Source of the DNA: Clostridiales bacterium
GTDB lineage: Bacteria; Bacillota; Clostridia; Oscillospirales; Oscillospiraceae
Direction of reading: 5' to 3'
DNA length: 7,263 nt
Assembly: GCA_020861055.1 (NCBI GenBank)
Contig: JAJBTD010000090.1
Location: 1 to 7,263 of the forward strand
In this document: piece by piece, positions 6,068 to 7,263 of the stretch
Numbering within the stretch: position 1 is the stretch's first letter
Layout: each line of letters starts with the position of its first letter
Position numbers and translations under genes: made by a program
Notes under the pieces: generated by a model
Database searches by the model: none
What the model saw: the letters and a program-made list of their open reading frames with translations, nothing else
What the model was told of the DNA's origin: nothing

Positions 6068-6709
6068 TCACAACAGCGACCGGACCAGCCGGACCGCCAC
6101 CCCCAGCACACGGGCGACGCCTGCTTCGAAGTCGCTGACGGGGATAATGCGGGTGTCGTAGCCGGGGTTCTCCGGCTGGAGAAAGACCCAGTCCCCCTGA
6201 CGGCGGAACCGTTTCAGGGTGGCGTCCTCCTCCTCCACCATGCAGGCCACGATCTGGCCGTTCTCCGCAGTGGACTGCTGGTGGATGAGCACCAGATCGC
6301 CGTTCCGGATGTCGGCATTGATCATGCTGTCTCCGGAGACCCGGAGGTAAAAATACTCCTGGGGCCGGGGGACGTCCGCCGAGGCATAGCCCGCCACCTG
6401 CTGCTGAGCGATGGCGGGGACGCCCGCCTTGATTGCCCCCAGAATGGGGACGAGCTGCTCTCCCGGAGGGCAGACCGTCTCCCCGGTGGGGCTTCGGGGC
6501 ACATCGTAGCCCTGGAGCCAGAGGGGGGAGACGCCCAGCTTGATGGCCATCTGGGTGGCGACGGTGGCCTTCGGCTCCCGCTGGCCCAGGACGTACCGGT
6601 TCAGGGTCTGGGGCTTCATGCCCAGCAGACGGCCCAGGGCGTCGTAGTTGAGCCCCTGCTCCTCCATCAGCGTGCGCAGCCGCTCCCCCAGGCGCTCCTG
6701 CTGCTCCAT
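6068..6709 (-). CDS. XRE-family repressor with LexA-like S24 autoprotease domain
   Basis: A 213-residue DNA-binding regulator. The N-terminal XRE-type helix-turn-helix spans about 6-65 (LNYDALGRLLGMKPQTLNRY, then LGQREP). The C-terminal S24 domain has the nucleophile S128 in VSGDSM and K166 in TLKRF, 38 residues apart as expected for the LexA/CI Ser-Lys dyad. A95-G96, in the segment AIKAGVP, is a plausible self-cleavage site. The family cleaves itself when stimulated, usually by RecA filaments after DNA damage, and so relieves repression. ATG at 6709 has GGAGGTGA five bases upstream; a GTG at 6718 lies within that site and is unlikely. The helix-turn-helix is XRE/CI type, not the winged helix of canonical LexA, so it is a LexA-like or phage-derived repressor; a gene symbol is not justified. 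No other phage gene is near. Confidence 0.93.
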   Translation of the reverse strand: MEQQERLGERLRTLMEEQGLNYDALGRLLGMKPQTLNRYVLGQREPKATVATQMAIKLGVSPLWLQGYDVPRSPTGETVCPPGEQLVPILGAIKAGVPAIAQQQVAGYASADVPRPQEYFYLRVSGDSMINADIRNGDLVLIHQQSTAENGQIVACMVEEEDATLKRFRRQGDWVFLQPENPGYDTRIIPVSDFEAGVARVLGVAVRLVRSLL

Positions 6710-6736
6710 CCGGCTCACCTCCCCATTTTGCAGACT

Positions 6737-6756
6737 GGTTGTTAAAATATCATACC
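6737..6756. promoter_or_regulatory. Candidate operator: imperfect palindrome over the -10 of the S24 gene
   Basis: The 20 bp can be split into two 10-bp halves, GGTATGATAT and the reverse complement of the other, GGTTGTTAAA, which agree at seven positions (GGT, TG, TA). It covers the -10 box of the repressor's own promoter, where an autoregulatory operator would be expected. Assignment to this repressor is inference. Confidence 0.4.
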
Positions 6757-6777
6757 ACAGCGGAGGGAGAAAAGCAA
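6749..6777 (-). promoter_or_regulatory. Sigma-A-type promoter of the S24 repressor-pepF operon
   Basis: On the minus strand TTGCTT (6772-6777) and TATGAT (6749-6754) are separated by exactly 17 bp. The -10 matches five of six consensus bases and the -35 three of six. Transcription would begin about 6742, about 33 bases before the ATG. It points away from the sporulation operon promoter in the same spacer. Confidence 0.65.
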
Positions 6778-6790
6778 ATCTCAGTTCCCG

Positions 6791-6819
6791 TCATATCCCC
6801 GCCCCACGGGACATACCCT
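6791..6819 (+). promoter_or_regulatory. Probable sigma-E promoter of yabP-yabQ
   Basis: TCATATC (6791-6797) and CATACCCT (6812-6819) lie 14 bp apart. Against the Bacillus sigma-E consensus, as remembered (-35 like KMATATT, -10 CATACAnT), these match six of seven and seven of eight with normal spacing. In Bacillus subtilis yabP and yabQ are known to be sigma-E dependent, which agrees. Transcription would begin near 6826, leaving a short leader with AAAGGAGG at 6833-6840. Confidence 0.65.
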
Positions 6820-6847
6820 GTACCAGCAAGGCAAAGGAGGACGACCC

Positions 6848-7132
6848 ATGAGCTACGACGCAAATCCCTATCCCGCCGAGAGCAGCCACCACATCCTGCT
6901 GGAGAACCGGAACCGCCTGGCCGTCTCCGGGGTGGAGGAGGTGGAGAGCTTTGACGAGAACCAGATCGTCATGGCCACCTGTCAGGGAGAGCTGACCATC
7001 CGGGGTGAGGACCTGCACATCGAGCAGCTGAGCCTGGACGGGGGCGAGCTGAAGGTGGAGGGGACGGTGGACGCCCTCTCCTACGAGGCGCCAAGGGAAA
7101 AGGGAGGCTTCTTCTCCCGGCTGCTGGGCTAG
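6848..7132 (+). CDS. yabP: Sporulation protein YabP
   Basis: A 94-residue member of the YabP/YqfC family, small mother-cell proteins needed for proper spore formation in Bacillus. Their biochemical role is not established. The near-diagnostic order HHILLENRNRLAVSGVEEV, then SFDENQIV, then GEDLHIEQLSLDGGELKVEG is clear, and the C-terminus ends GGFFSRLLG like its relatives. The length is normal. AAAGGAGG (6833-6840) lies seven bases before the ATG. A sigma-E-like promoter upstream and yabQ directly downstream give the usual yabP-yabQ sporulation operon. This gene is the best evidence in the window that the organism forms endospores, or descends from ancestors that did. Confidence 0.96.
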   Translation: MSYDANPYPAESSHHILLENRNRLAVSGVEEVESFDENQIVMATCQGELTIRGEDLHIEQLSLDGGELKVEGTVDALSYEAPREKGGFFSRLLG

Positions 7133-7135
7133 GCC

Positions 7136-7263
7136 GTGGAGGTGGAGGTGGCCCTCCAGCTCCGGGAGCTGGGGACGGGCCTGCTTACCGGCCTGGGACT
7201 GGGGGTGTTCTACGACCTGCTGCGCATCCTCCGGCGGCGGCATCCGGGCCGGTGGCTGGGACT
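7136..7263 (+). CDS. yabQ: Sporulation protein YabQ, N-terminal part (3' end outside window)
   Basis: The frame after the yabP stop runs open to the window edge. It begins with a V-E-V-E-V-A-L-Q-L-R-E-L stretch and continues GLLTGLGLGVFYDLLRILRR. A hydrophobic helix carrying GxxxGxxYDLLRILRR is typical of the first membrane segment of clostridial YabQ, an integral membrane protein of spore cortex/coat formation that follows yabP. Only about 42 residues are visible. GTG at 7136, 7142 or 7148 could start it; none has an ideal site. The GGAGG at 7138-7142 would place 7148 best (five-base gap), while 7136 gives the longest product. Coupling to yabP, whose stop is three bases before 7136, is likely. 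Confidence 0.8.
   Translation, partial: MEVEVALQLRELGTGLLTGLGLGVFYDLLRILRRRHPGRWLG

Noticed and set aside
4483..6138. Long open frame on the plus strand opposite pepF (551 codons)
   Set aside because: It is the complement of pepF, which has family motifs and a ribosome site. The frame's Gly/Val/Leu/Gln-rich content with no domain is typical of an antisense shadow in GC-rich DNA.
6791..7243. 150-codon minus-strand frame opposite yabP
   Set aside because: Complement of a clearly recognised YabP gene; the translation has no domain character.

Overview
The window looks like chromosome of a GC-rich, endospore-forming Clostridia member, most likely an Oscillospiraceae-type gut anaerobe (Flavonifractor / Lawsonibacter / Intestinimonas-like). 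This is inferred from RNase Y together with YabP/YabQ sporulation genes, strong GGAGG ribosome binding sites and high GC. The genus is a guess. No tRNA, rRNA, CRISPR array, transposase or phage structural gene was seen.

Layout. (1) 2-976 (+): C-terminal two thirds of ribonuclease Y, closed by a strong hairpin terminator. (2) 1103-1969 (+): a stand-alone methylenetetrahydrofolate reductase (metF) with its own probable promoter. (3) 2028-2807 (+): an AT-rich orphan gene for a single-pass membrane/coiled-coil protein of unknown function, probably acquired horizontally. (4) 2894-2980 (+): the decayed C-terminal end of kduI, whose stop lies inside the ribosome binding site of an intact KduD / gluconate 5-dehydrogenase-type SDR gene (2986-3789). 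The front of kduI is gone and the AT-rich islet sits in its place. (5) 3900-3945: a bidirectional terminator shared by convergent transcription units. (6) 6709 down to 3960 (-): a probable operon of an XRE/S24 (LexA-like) self-cleaving repressor, oligoendopeptidase F, and a 58-residue membrane microprotein. (7) 6848-7263 (+): yabP and the start of yabQ, preceded by a very good match to a sigma-E (mother-cell sporulation) promoter.

How the genes relate. RNase Y (mRNA decay) and MetF (one-carbon metabolism) are housekeeping genes. The kduI-kduD pair would act in catabolism of unsaturated uronates from pectin or glycosaminoglycans, but the isomerase step appears broken at this locus. The S24 repressor probably controls itself, and perhaps PepF, through a palindrome overlapping its -10 box. 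The same 138-bp intergenic region drives the divergent sporulation operon, so vegetative/stress and sporulation promoters lie back to back.

Most noteworthy: the AT-rich islet that beheaded kduI, the microprotein downstream of pepF, the sigma-E promoter and the S24 operator candidate. No wholly new multi-gene system is evident. The uncharacterised AT-rich gene and the microprotein are the only genes here without a family I recognise.
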